A stretch of 64,000 nucleotides of DNA from Microcoleus sp036705565 (GTDB lineage Bacteria > Cyanobacteriota > Cyanobacteriia > Cyanobacteriales > Microcoleaceae), in the NCBI GenBank assembly GCA_036705565.1, contig JAUBUY010000027.1; one strand, written 5' to 3'. The notes beneath the pieces are model-generated. The model ran no database searches, was not told the DNA's origin, and saw only the letters and a program-made list of their open reading frames with translations. Below, in pieces: positions 25,032-32,858 of this stretch. The position numbers and the translations under genes were made by a program. The stretch's first letter is position 1, and each line of letters opens with the position of its first letter.

Positions 25032-27359
25032 TCAATTTTCAATTAATACTTGTGCTACTTTTTGTAACAATGACGATTGACTGTTTTCCCCGATTTTTAA
25101 AACATTGTGAGTTAGCGTACTAAGATGTAAAGCTGTGATGGGATGCTCGATCAGCTCAGATGTGGGAATTGACTCTCCTGAATATCTCTTCCCAATCAAA
25201 TGATAGACTCTAAACCCTTTCTTAATCACTCCTACGATATTTTGCGCGGGAGGAACATAATACTGAATAAATATTTCGTTCTTTAAATCCAAAGATATCA
25301 TCTTTTGGATTCTGTTAATAGGTTTAATCTCGCTATTGTAATGGGATACCAAAGGTAAAAATCTACTACTATTTTCACTTTTGTTTTTTCGATCTATTGT
25401 TAGTTCTCCGCTTTCCAAGTCTTCAATAATACCAGTCCGTCCAATTAACGTTGGTGTATAAAAATCATCTGTATAACAACTAATATACAGATCCTCTGAT
25501 TCATCTACAAAATATTTTTGATCGTCAATTAATTTTTCTGACTTATTTTTTTTCTTTTTTAAGAATCGAAACTTAGATTCTATTTGTTTCAAATCGTAGA
25601 TTACATTTTTTATATATATGCAACCATCTTTGCAAAGAAATTCTACCGCAACCGCTTTAGCTTCCTTGTTTCTAGGGCTGCGGACATAAATACTAAAAAA
25701 TTGTTTTTCAGTAAATGATTGAGGAGTAGTAATAGGCAAGCCCAAGTTCTCATTTGAAAAACTCTGCGCGATCCAGTTCTTAATTCCCAACTCTATCAAG
25801 ACTTTCTGAAATTTTGGGGAAATCTTTATCTTGTATTTATCGCAGAAATTTTCCCATTCCTTGCTATCTTCTTGTCCTATTAGATAGCAGGAAATATAAC
25901 CCTCTACATCCAATAATTTCCCCTCTGTCCAAGCTTTCGTATCATTTTGGAGACTATCTCGATCGATTTGAGCTGTATAATTAAGAACCGCCAAAGCTGA
26001 TTTATTATTTCCTACACCAGTAAATTCGGGTATATTTATCCCCTGCGTGCTAACAAAAACTCCTGTGTCTAAATAGTTAAATCTTTTCTTTAACTGTGAA
26101 TAGAAATCTACTGACGATTTATTATCTATTTTTGTTGATGGACACCACAGAGCATCTTTTCTCTGGTAAGCCCTTGAACCGGCTTCTTCCTCCAAAAGTT
26201 TATTGAAAACCAAATAGTTTTTTCCTGATTCGAGTTGAATATCTGACCATTTAATAGATTCAGTAATTCTCCAGCAAACCTCTTCCTCACCTTCAGATTC
26301 TACTTTTTCATAGGTACTAACAGTTTTTCCCTGATTGTAAAATGCGATCGTAGATACCCCTTGATGTTTCAGAAAATGTTGCAAAAATTGTTGGTCAGAT
26401 TCAGCTAAATCGACTCCAGTATTATTAATAATGTCTAAAAATTCTACAGATTCTATGTTTTTGATGAAAGGGTTTTCTAAGTAGTGGTCAGCCTGAAAAT
26501 CAAGAGATTTAAATTTAATCTGGCACTCACTTAAAAAGCCCTCAAGTTTTGTCATGAGGTTTTGGTAATGATAAAGCTGAGTTTTTTTGAACTTGTCATA
26601 ATTTTTGGGCTCTGTATCAAATTGCATAAAAGGAATATCATTTTTGTGACGAGCATCTAGATCGCGATCGAAGTAGTAATTTTTATTTTTGCATACCAAC
26701 AACTCTCCTAAATTATCACCATCTACAGTCTTGTAATCTTTTTTATCTTTGGGCAATAAGAATTTTCGGTATTTTCGAGACAAGGTTAATGTTAGTACAT
26801 TATATGGATTGTATTTGATTAACAAATTATGTCCCCAGACAAAAAGAGATTTTTTTGATTCAATGGGCTTCATCGAATGGAGTAATAGTAATTCTTCAAA
26901 ACCATTTATTGTTTCAACGGATAAGCCTAGAGACAGAATATAAAACTTGAAAATGAGGTTGAAGATTCTTTCTCGATCGCTAGAATTAGCCGTAAATAAC
27001 TTTTGCCATCCCGAATGATTTTTATTAGGCGATAAAAAGAACACATATTTTTTGCCACCAGTATAGGATAGGAAGTATTGAATGTCTGAATTTTCCCGTT
27101 CTTGCCCATGTTCAGCCAGCCTTTTTTTTATTTCATTTTTAATGTATTTATGCTGTTCTTTATAAAAGCTAGCCCGTGAATCCTCATTCTCAGAATTTTC
27201 ATCTTCAGCAAGCCGATTTTTAAGAGGAAAATGTTCTATCCCTTGTCCCATTTTAAATAGATACTGAAACAGTTTTTCGGCAACTTCTTGTGGGTTTTGT
27301 AATATTTCTATTTGGTTGGTTCGCGATATATCTGATAAGGCTGCTATTTTATTTTTCAT
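25032..27359 (-). CDS. Unrecognised 775-residue partner of helicase-nuclease
   Basis: I do not recognise this protein. It is large, soluble, rich in K, N, S and F, with no membrane segment or signal peptide. The start is the ATG at 27359, which lies one base after the stop codon of the helicase gene (TAA-A-ATG), so the two are translationally coupled; the GGAG before that stop serves as its ribosome-binding site. One segment at about residues 405-475 (KNYLVFNKLLEEE, then DFYSQLKKRFNYLDTG, then VSTQGINIP, then KSALAVLNYTAQI) has the order seen in the MID region of Argonaute/PIWI proteins. That is a faint pattern and not a family assignment. A catalytic RNase H-like triad is not visible to me. 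Base composition is AT-rich like the helicase and unlike the flanks. Confidence 0.75.
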   Translation of the reverse strand: MKNKIAALSDISRTNQIEILQNPQEVAEKLFQYLFKMGQGIEHFPLKNRLAEDENSENEDSRASFYKEQHKYIKNEIKKRLAEHGQERENSDIQYFLSYTGGKKYVFFLSPNKNHSGWQKLFTANSSDRERIFNLIFKFYILSLGLSVETINGFEELLLLHSMKPIESKKSLFVWGHNLLIKYNPYNVLTLTLSRKYRKFLLPKDKKDYKTVDGDNLGELLVCKNKNYYFDRDLDARHKNDIPFMQFDTEPKNYDKFKKTQLYHYQNLMTKLEGFLSECQIKFKSLDFQADHYLENPFIKNIESVEFLDIINNTGVDLAESDQQFLQHFLKHQGVSTIAFYNQGKTVSTYEKVESEGEEEVCWRITESIKWSDIQLESGKNYLVFNKLLEEEAGSRAYQRKDALWCPSTKIDNKSSVDFYSQLKKRFNYLDTGVFVSTQGINIPEFTGVGNNKSALAVLNYTAQIDRDSLQNDTKAWTEGKLLDVEGYISCYLIGQEDSKEWENFCDKYKIKISPKFQKVLIELGIKNWIAQSFSNENLGLPITTPQSFTEKQFFSIYVRSPRNKEAKAVAVEFLCKDGCIYIKNVIYDLKQIESKFRFLKKKKNKSEKLIDDQKYFVDESEDLYISCYTDDFYTPTLIGRTGIIEDLESGELTIDRKNKSENSSRFLPLVSHYNSEIKPINRIQKMISLDLKNEIFIQYYVPPAQNIVGVIKKGFRVYHLIGKRYSGESIPTSELIEHPITALHLSTLTHNVLKIGENSQSSLLQKVAQVLIEN

Positions 27360-27360
27360 T

Positions 27361-30300
27361 TTATTTCTCCTTGGGAAACAAAAACTCGGTGAGGATATTG
27401 GATTGTACTGGACAATTGCGATCGTCAAAGAAAATCAAATTTCCCGAAAATAACCTGGGTGAGTGTTGTTGATTTTTTGCTTGGGCGGCGTGCAAGTTAA
27501 GGAGTAACCCTCTCGCAGTGCTAAATTCTGGATAGTCTGAAACAATCGCCTTCAGCTTCTTTTCGGTTTTATCCAGGGTTTTTTTGGACAGGCGATTTCC
27601 CGAAGCCACGCTCCAAGCTTTAACATCAATACAAAATAGCGTCTTCTCCTTGACATAGTACAAATCAAACCGCTCGTATAGCTTACGATACTTTGTGAAA
27701 TCTTGCAATGGCTCAAAACCATAGGTGGATTTTATAGCTTTCCAGTCTTTGCCTTTGAAAATTATATCTTGAATCCAGCGTTCCACAAAATTTTCAGCCA
27801 GTGAGGGATACAACACATCGTAAAAGAAATGCGGACGCGGAATATAAGTATTAAAAACTTCGGGTTTGGGGATCAACTTGTTGTACAGTCTGTAGATTAA
27901 ATCAGTCGAAGGCTCTAGCGAGTCAATTTCATTACCTTCTAAGTCATAGCCTCGATCGCTGATTTTTAGATATTCAGGATATAACCCCTTCTGGTAAAAA
28001 TAGATTTTTTCCCCATTGATGCTATCACTGATAATCTGGAATTTTTGACCGCTTTCTTCCTCGGAAGCTAAATATGGCGTAAATTCAACTTGTTCTGGGT
28101 TGTGATAGAATAATGACTCAATAAAATCATCAGGAAATAGCTCTGAATCTCGCAACTTTTCCAGATACTTGGCTGGGTCCTTGAAAACAATTGGGTCGCG
28201 CAACGCATCCCACGCTTGTGCGATATCAAAAGTATGTGTATTAAGATGAAAGCGCTCGATTTCCTCCAACATTTGTGTTCTAAACTCTTGAAAAGCCAGA
28301 GTGGCATCAATCTCATCAATAACATGATCGTCATAATCCTTAATCGCTCGTTTTTTCTCTTCTTCTCGAACGCTTAAGTAGACTTTGTGGTTGTTAACGG
28401 AAAATTTCCGAATTTCCTCCTTTTCTTCCCGTTCCAGGTATCTGTAAAAATTTACTAGATTTTTTCGGGTTTCTTCATTAACAAATATTTTTACTACTTG
28501 GTTTGGAAAATCGCGTCTCTCAGATCGGCCGATAGCTTGCAAAACTTGTTTCCCTAATAAAATCTGGTGTTGCTGCTGTCGAAATTCTCCAGCTTCTGGT
28601 TGGCTGAGGTATTGGTTGAAATCTTTGATTTCAATATCAGACTCTCCCAAATTTACAATACTTTTCATTAAGGCAAAATGGTAAAGCGTCATAGATAATC
28701 CCGAATCTTTTGATTTGTTAAGCGATGGGCCCATTACTGTATAGTAACTGTCCATTAACAAAGCTAAAGAGTCGAAATCTTTTTCATTGCCGTTAGGGTT
28801 TTTGATGATAGGATTCAATCCTTTGGAAGCTGATTGATAAGCCGATATGAAGAATATTTTTTCCCCTTCTTTTTCAACCAGCTCATTCAAATACGTGTTC
28901 TCAGCTTTTTTGTCACAGTAAAGACTGTTGAATGATGCCTCATACAAAATTATTTTAATCTGAATCTTACTCTGATATTCCTTATGCTTTACTTGCAGAT
29001 AATATATATTTGGATGTTTGGGTGACACCTTAAATATAAAGTTAGCATGATTGAGCCGCTCGCAATGTTGAATTAACTGTTTAATCCAGCGTAGAGTTTG
29101 AGTAAAAGCAATTGTTTCTTTAATTGAGTCATCCTCAAACAGGTAAAACAAGAAACGAATAAACTTTTGAAGTTCTTGGATTTTGTAATTTCCCAGCCAA
29201 TTCCCATCCTGCTTGATATCGTCGATAAAACCTTTTAAAATCTTTTCTTCAAATCGTTCCACAACTTTTTGAGTTGCGTTATTTGGGAAAGACAATAAAT
29301 CCTCACCGAAAAACTTTACTGCAATCTGTCGCTTCGCCTCACGACTCTCTCTGATGTTTTCGCAAAGCGATACTTCTTCCTCGCTCATTTCCTTAAAGGA
29401 ACTTTCACCGGATTCACTAGCATTCCGCAATTTATCTTTGAAATACTGCATATCATAGCTCGTGCTTAAATCTCCTAAAATTCCTCCTGTTGCTGAAATC
29501 AAAAAAATCACATTACTATTATTGCATAACATGGAATTTATCTTGAATTCAGGCGAAGTCAATATAGCCGTACTACCAATAGAAACTTCTCTAAGGGCGC
29601 GCTCGATCAGATTATTTTTAGGATTTTGATAACGAGAAATTTCTTTGATATTTACGATCGACTTATAACTTTCATAGACATAGGCAATATTTAAGTATTT
29701 TAGCAGTTGATTTTGCGATGGAGTTTCTTCACTTGCCTTTTGGACTTTAGCTATTTGTTTCGACCAAATTTCTAAAGAACGGGATTGAGAATCTTCAGCA
29801 TCTAAGACGTTAGCTAGAAAATCTTTGATGGTTTTGATTTGCGATCGCACAGCTAGAATGGCATAAATTAACTCTGCTACAGAGGTATTATCTGCCACTT
29901 TTTCCTCTGTGATTTGGACGTGCCCGCCAGAAGGTTTGGTTAAAAACAATTTTTGCAGAGGTTCTAGGTTGTAGATGTATAGGTTGTTGTATGCAAAAAT
30001 GTTCATTAAATCATCACATATTTTATTGTAAAGCTTTTGAGGAATCAACAAACTTCTATTATTCTCGAATTTTGAAATAACTCTGGATAACATTTCAAAA
30101 TCTACTATAATGGGATTTTCTTCATCATTATTCTCGAAAATTCCCACAATTTCTTCCGTTGATTCGTCAAGCCCCTTTTGAATTTTTACTATTTGTTGTA
30201 AAAACTTGATAGAGTTTCCCTCCTCAACAGTCAGTCTTTGATATGTGCGGGCGAATTTTTGCAATTTTTCTTCTAGAACTTTGTCTTTTTCCAAGTGTTC

Positions 30301-31314
30301 TTGAAATTCGTAAAAAGCTCCCTTATTCTTATCTACAAAAGTTAAAAAATCTCTGTTTTCATTGTTTTGAGTTGAAAACAGCATCGAAAATTCTCTATTG
30401 ATAGATGACAGCGCATTATTGATGGCCAGTTTTTCAGGAGAGATAATATCAATCTTCTCCTCTAGCATAATTTGATAGCCATCTTCCTGCTCATCCAAGG
30501 CAAGGATAAACTTTCGGGAGTTGTCTGTATGCTCAATAACGTATTTATCGAGATGACTGCTTTTCTTTACCCATTTTGTACCATTGTGGATAAAGTACGG
30601 AATAGCCGTTTCAAATTTATTATAGGTGAGCATCAAAATTCCAGATTTGTTTTGCAGAAGATGGAGGGGGAAAAATATTTCAATTAACTTTGAGCATTGA
30701 GCAGGACAATTTCTTTTATCTAATTCACATTTGATAAAAAACTCTAAAAAGCTTTCAATTAAATGATTCAGTTCCCGTCTGGCTCTCGTAATTTCAGAAT
30801 CATTAAAATCCTCATCTCCTAAACCTGTGTTTTTTACATATTCAAGGCGTTTAATCACCTCTTTTACTTTCTCTAGGTTGCGTTTATTTTCCTGAACCTT
30901 TTCCTCAGAACATACTTTTTTATCAATTCTCCAAAGTTTTGTGTTTTTGAGAATAGAAGATATTAGTTCCTTGTATAATTTGATATACTCATCCGTCGTT
31001 TTCATTTCTAACGAATTTATTTTATAGACGGGAATATTTTGGTATTGGCTCTCAACTGAAGTTGGAACACATAAGTGTTCTCTCAATGGCGCAACATATA
31101 TGCCGATTATTTGAATAGTTGAATGTTCTTCTATGGTTTTATAAATCGCTTGAAACAATTGGTGAGTTTTTCCAGAACCCGTACCATAATTGATAAGTTT
31201 TAGTTGGGGACGGTTTTCTCGAAAGCTATCTTCAATAGTTGCCAGGTAGGAATTAATAATTTTGCAACGAACTGATTCTAACTGCTGATTAAGATCGTCT
31301 GTTTGCTTTTGCAT
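27361..31314 (-). CDS. SF2 helicase with C-terminal PD-(D/E)XK-type nuclease motif
   Basis: A 1317-residue protein. Helicase motifs in order: Walker A NYGTGSGKTH (residues 42-51), Walker B ALDEQED (272-278), motif III LISATGG (605-611), motif V-like FISAYQSASKGLNP (822-835) and motif VI QAIGRSERR (926-934). Between Walker A and B lie cysteines at 135, 195, 203 and 207, followed by KSGILMLTYNKF, an order like the iron-sulfur insert of DinG/XPD helicases. Residues 310-560 are a long helical insertion. The C-terminus has a nuclease-like pattern: E1179 in a helix, D1217 in RFDLYYV, then CIDVKAW with D1230 and K1232. The combination suggests ATP-driven unwinding coupled to DNA cleavage, probably anti-phage or anti-plasmid defence. 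It is AT-rich, poor in HIP1 sites and so probably acquired. Confidence 0.85.
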   Translation of the reverse strand: MQKQTDDLNQQLESVRCKIINSYLATIEDSFRENRPQLKLINYGTGSGKTHQLFQAIYKTIEEHSTIQIIGIYVAPLREHLCVPTSVESQYQNIPVYKINSLEMKTTDEYIKLYKELISSILKNTKLWRIDKKVCSEEKVQENKRNLEKVKEVIKRLEYVKNTGLGDEDFNDSEITRARRELNHLIESFLEFFIKCELDKRNCPAQCSKLIEIFFPLHLLQNKSGILMLTYNKFETAIPYFIHNGTKWVKKSSHLDKYVIEHTDNSRKFILALDEQEDGYQIMLEEKIDIISPEKLAINNALSSINREFSMLFSTQNNENRDFLTFVDKNKGAFYEFQEHLEKDKVLEEKLQKFARTYQRLTVEEGNSIKFLQQIVKIQKGLDESTEEIVGIFENNDEENPIIVDFEMLSRVISKFENNRSLLIPQKLYNKICDDLMNIFAYNNLYIYNLEPLQKLFLTKPSGGHVQITEEKVADNTSVAELIYAILAVRSQIKTIKDFLANVLDAEDSQSRSLEIWSKQIAKVQKASEETPSQNQLLKYLNIAYVYESYKSIVNIKEISRYQNPKNNLIERALREVSIGSTAILTSPEFKINSMLCNNSNVIFLISATGGILGDLSTSYDMQYFKDKLRNASESGESSFKEMSEEEVSLCENIRESREAKRQIAVKFFGEDLLSFPNNATQKVVERFEEKILKGFIDDIKQDGNWLGNYKIQELQKFIRFLFYLFEDDSIKETIAFTQTLRWIKQLIQHCERLNHANFIFKVSPKHPNIYYLQVKHKEYQSKIQIKIILYEASFNSLYCDKKAENTYLNELVEKEGEKIFFISAYQSASKGLNPIIKNPNGNEKDFDSLALLMDSYYTVMGPSLNKSKDSGLSMTLYHFALMKSIVNLGESDIEIKDFNQYLSQPEAGEFRQQQHQILLGKQVLQAIGRSERRDFPNQVVKIFVNEETRKNLVNFYRYLEREEKEEIRKFSVNNHKVYLSVREEEKKRAIKDYDDHVIDEIDATLAFQEFRTQMLEEIERFHLNTHTFDIAQAWDALRDPIVFKDPAKYLEKLRDSELFPDDFIESLFYHNPEQVEFTPYLASEEESGQKFQIISDSINGEKIYFYQKGLYPEYLKISDRGYDLEGNEIDSLEPSTDLIYRLYNKLIPKPEVFNTYIPRPHFFYDVLYPSLAENFVERWIQDIIFKGKDWKAIKSTYGFEPLQDFTKYRKLYERFDLYYVKEKTLFCIDVKAWSVASGNRLSKKTLDKTEKKLKAIVSDYPEFSTARGLLLNLHAAQAKNQQHSPRLFSGNLIFFDDRNCPVQSNILTEFLFPKEK

Positions 31315-31398
31315 TATGTGTTATCACCTTATCTAGAGTAAATACATATCGTGGGATAGTCTTTTCTTTGACTGATACCCATAGTAGCGCCTGAACTC

Positions 31399-31482
31399 TT
31401 ATGCTTTGTATCGTAAATTGCTAAACACCAGTTTTTTGGCATCTTTCTGTGCCTGCTTGGTGTATACCAGATTCCCATTCAC
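31399..31482 (-). pseudogene. Truncated YoeB/Txe toxin remnant
   Basis: Starting at the GTG at 31482, 27 codons read VNGNLVYTKQAQKDAKKL and then stop after a short unrelated tail. This matches the first 20 residues of YoeB/Txe RNase toxins (a WKLVYTKQAQKDAKKLA pattern is typical), of which about 65 residues are missing, including the catalytic part. It is therefore non-functional. The GTGA overlap with the antitoxin frame is the normal operon junction. Confidence 0.75.
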
Positions 31483-31719
31483 CACTGCAACTGGCGATCG
31501 CAATCCTCGATCGCCGTTGCCATTCCTTCCCGAATTGATTCCCGCATCCCTGGCACTGAGAGAAGATACAGTGTCTCCTTCCTGCACAGATGCCCAGTCA
31601 GATTCAGATAATAACACTGTATTGCTAGTCTGTCCTGCGATCACAATAGGTTGGTGTGACTGACTCACCGCATCGATCAACTGCTGCAACTGCTTTTGGG
31701 CTTCATTGATTGGAATCAT
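31479..31719 (-). pseudogene. Frameshifted YefM/Phd antitoxin
   Basis: The frame opens at the ATG at 31719 with a good YefM/Phd start (MIPINEAQKQLQQLIDAVSQ, then LLSESDWASVQE). After VQE the family sequence continues only in the next frame as ETLYLLSVPGMRESIREGM and ends QLQW-stop at 31479-31481. One extra base near 31576-31582 explains this. As it stands the gene reads into the toxin frame and gives a 106-residue hybrid. The defect could also be a sequencing error, but the truncated toxin downstream argues for real decay. Confidence 0.8.
31493..31513. repeat. 21-bp direct repeat, right of the two-gene unit
   Basis: Identical to 24869-24889. It lies inside the antitoxin remnant, where the same bases encode the conserved IEDCDRQ-type end of YefM homologues in the proper frame. 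This copy is therefore ancestral coding sequence. Confidence 0.5.
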
Positions 31720-31822
31720 AATCTTCCACTTTTCTAAATACGCTTTTCTCGATGATGTGGCGTGGCTGTAGACACTCCCTTAATTATGAGCGATCGTTCC
31801 CTTTCTGGCTTCTATATCCATT

Positions 31823-32434
31823 TTATTTTAAGGTTAGGTCAAGACTTTCTATTTGTTTCTGTGTGTCGGGGTGCACCTGAATATTCAATTGCTCAATTTG
31901 TTCTCGCAGATAACCCTCAGAAATGATTACATCGTCCCATTCTTGCGAATAGTAAATCAAGCTTTCACCCCAAAAATCCTGAACTATATAATCTAAAACT
32001 TCCAAAGCAAATTTTAATGTCTCTGTGGAAGCTTCGCAATCAGGAGCGGCAGAAAAATGGACAATGATGTTTCGCAGATCGCCAAATTTTTGATATCTAT
32101 CTAATTCCTTGATTCTATAACCAGTTGTCGCCCAAAGAACTTCAGGTAACTCTGAATAAATTAAAGTTCGACTGTACTTAAAGAGTTCCTTGATACTCAA
32201 TACATCCTTAGTAGTATTTGATTTAGGGTAGGACTTGAAGATTAAAAGCGGATGCTCTTCAGCAATGCGTGCCTTGATAAGTATTTCTGCTCCATGTGCT
32301 GCATGAACTACCGACAACATATGAGCAAAAGGCCTCGTGATCTCGCTAAATGTTGCATCATAAATAGCTCTCCCAAGAATATGAAGCCCAAATTCTTTCA
32401 TGTGCTGTGATACTTGTTTTGTCTCAGGATTCAT
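31823..32434 (-). CDS. Protein with HEPN-type RNxxxH motif
   Basis: A 203-residue, mostly helical soluble protein. A clear Rx4H element occurs in GDLRNIIVHFSA, with N after R and aromatic residues around, as in HEPN RNases. The N-terminal half has a long helix pair (ITRPFAHMLSVVHAAHGAEILIKARI) typical of HEPN-like four-helix bundles. Many HEPN proteins are RNA-cleaving toxins or defence effectors. The start ATG at 32434 has a GGAG eight bases before it. It follows the 82-residue gene by 27 bp and probably forms a pair with it. No nucleotidyltransferase antitoxin of the usual MNT type is nearby. Confidence 0.65.
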   Translation of the reverse strand: MNPETKQVSQHMKEFGLHILGRAIYDATFSEITRPFAHMLSVVHAAHGAEILIKARIAEEHPLLIFKSYPKSNTTKDVLSIKELFKYSRTLIYSELPEVLWATTGYRIKELDRYQKFGDLRNIIVHFSAAPDCEASTETLKFALEVLDYIVQDFWGESLIYYSQEWDDVIISEGYLREQIEQLNIQVHPDTQKQIESLDLTLK

Positions 32435-32461
32435 CTAATCTACTCCGTAACGCTAGTTAAC

Positions 32462-32710
32462 TCACGATCGCTGATTGACATCTTGAGCCGCCATCATTGC
32501 ATTGATGTGGGTAAAGATACGATCTAATTCCCCAATGGCATCGAGTTCGGCTGCCTCTTCTGCTATTAGTCGATCGTCCTTCTTCTTCTCTAACAAATTT
32601 TCCATACGCTGTGGCAGCGATTCACTAAATTTGAACAACTTCCACCGATCGACTTTTTCAATGCAAATCTCATGGATTAATGAGGAGGGTTTGTTGAGAA
32701 TTGAAACCAT
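32462..32710 (-). CDS. Small charged protein, possible partner of HEPN-like protein
   Basis: An 82-residue, highly charged helical protein. The stretch LPQRMENLLEKKKDDRLIAEEAAELDAIGELDRIF is a probable coiled coil or long helix and is of a type seen in small cyanobacterial antitoxin-like proteins. The ATG at 32710 has GGGAG just upstream. It precedes the HEPN-motif gene by 27 bp on the same strand, an order usual for antitoxin then toxin. The assignment is by position only. Confidence 0.6.
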   Translation of the reverse strand: MVSILNKPSSLIHEICIEKVDRWKLFKFSESLPQRMENLLEKKKDDRLIAEEAAELDAIGELDRIFTHINAMMAAQDVNQRS

Positions 32711-32858
32711 TGTAGGCTCCCAGCTTCGGGCTTTAGGTAGTGACTAGATTATAGCTTTTGCAGTCCTGGACGCACCATATCCAAATTCCGGGGCAACCAC
32801 GGGGGGATTGCCCCTACTTTCACACCATATAGGTCGGCTCACACCGCAGTACAATCCA

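Noticed and set aside
31399..31719. Intact 106-residue antitoxin gene
   Set aside because: The second half is out of frame relative to YefM, and the end is the start of a YoeB-type toxin, so it is a hybrid of two broken genes.
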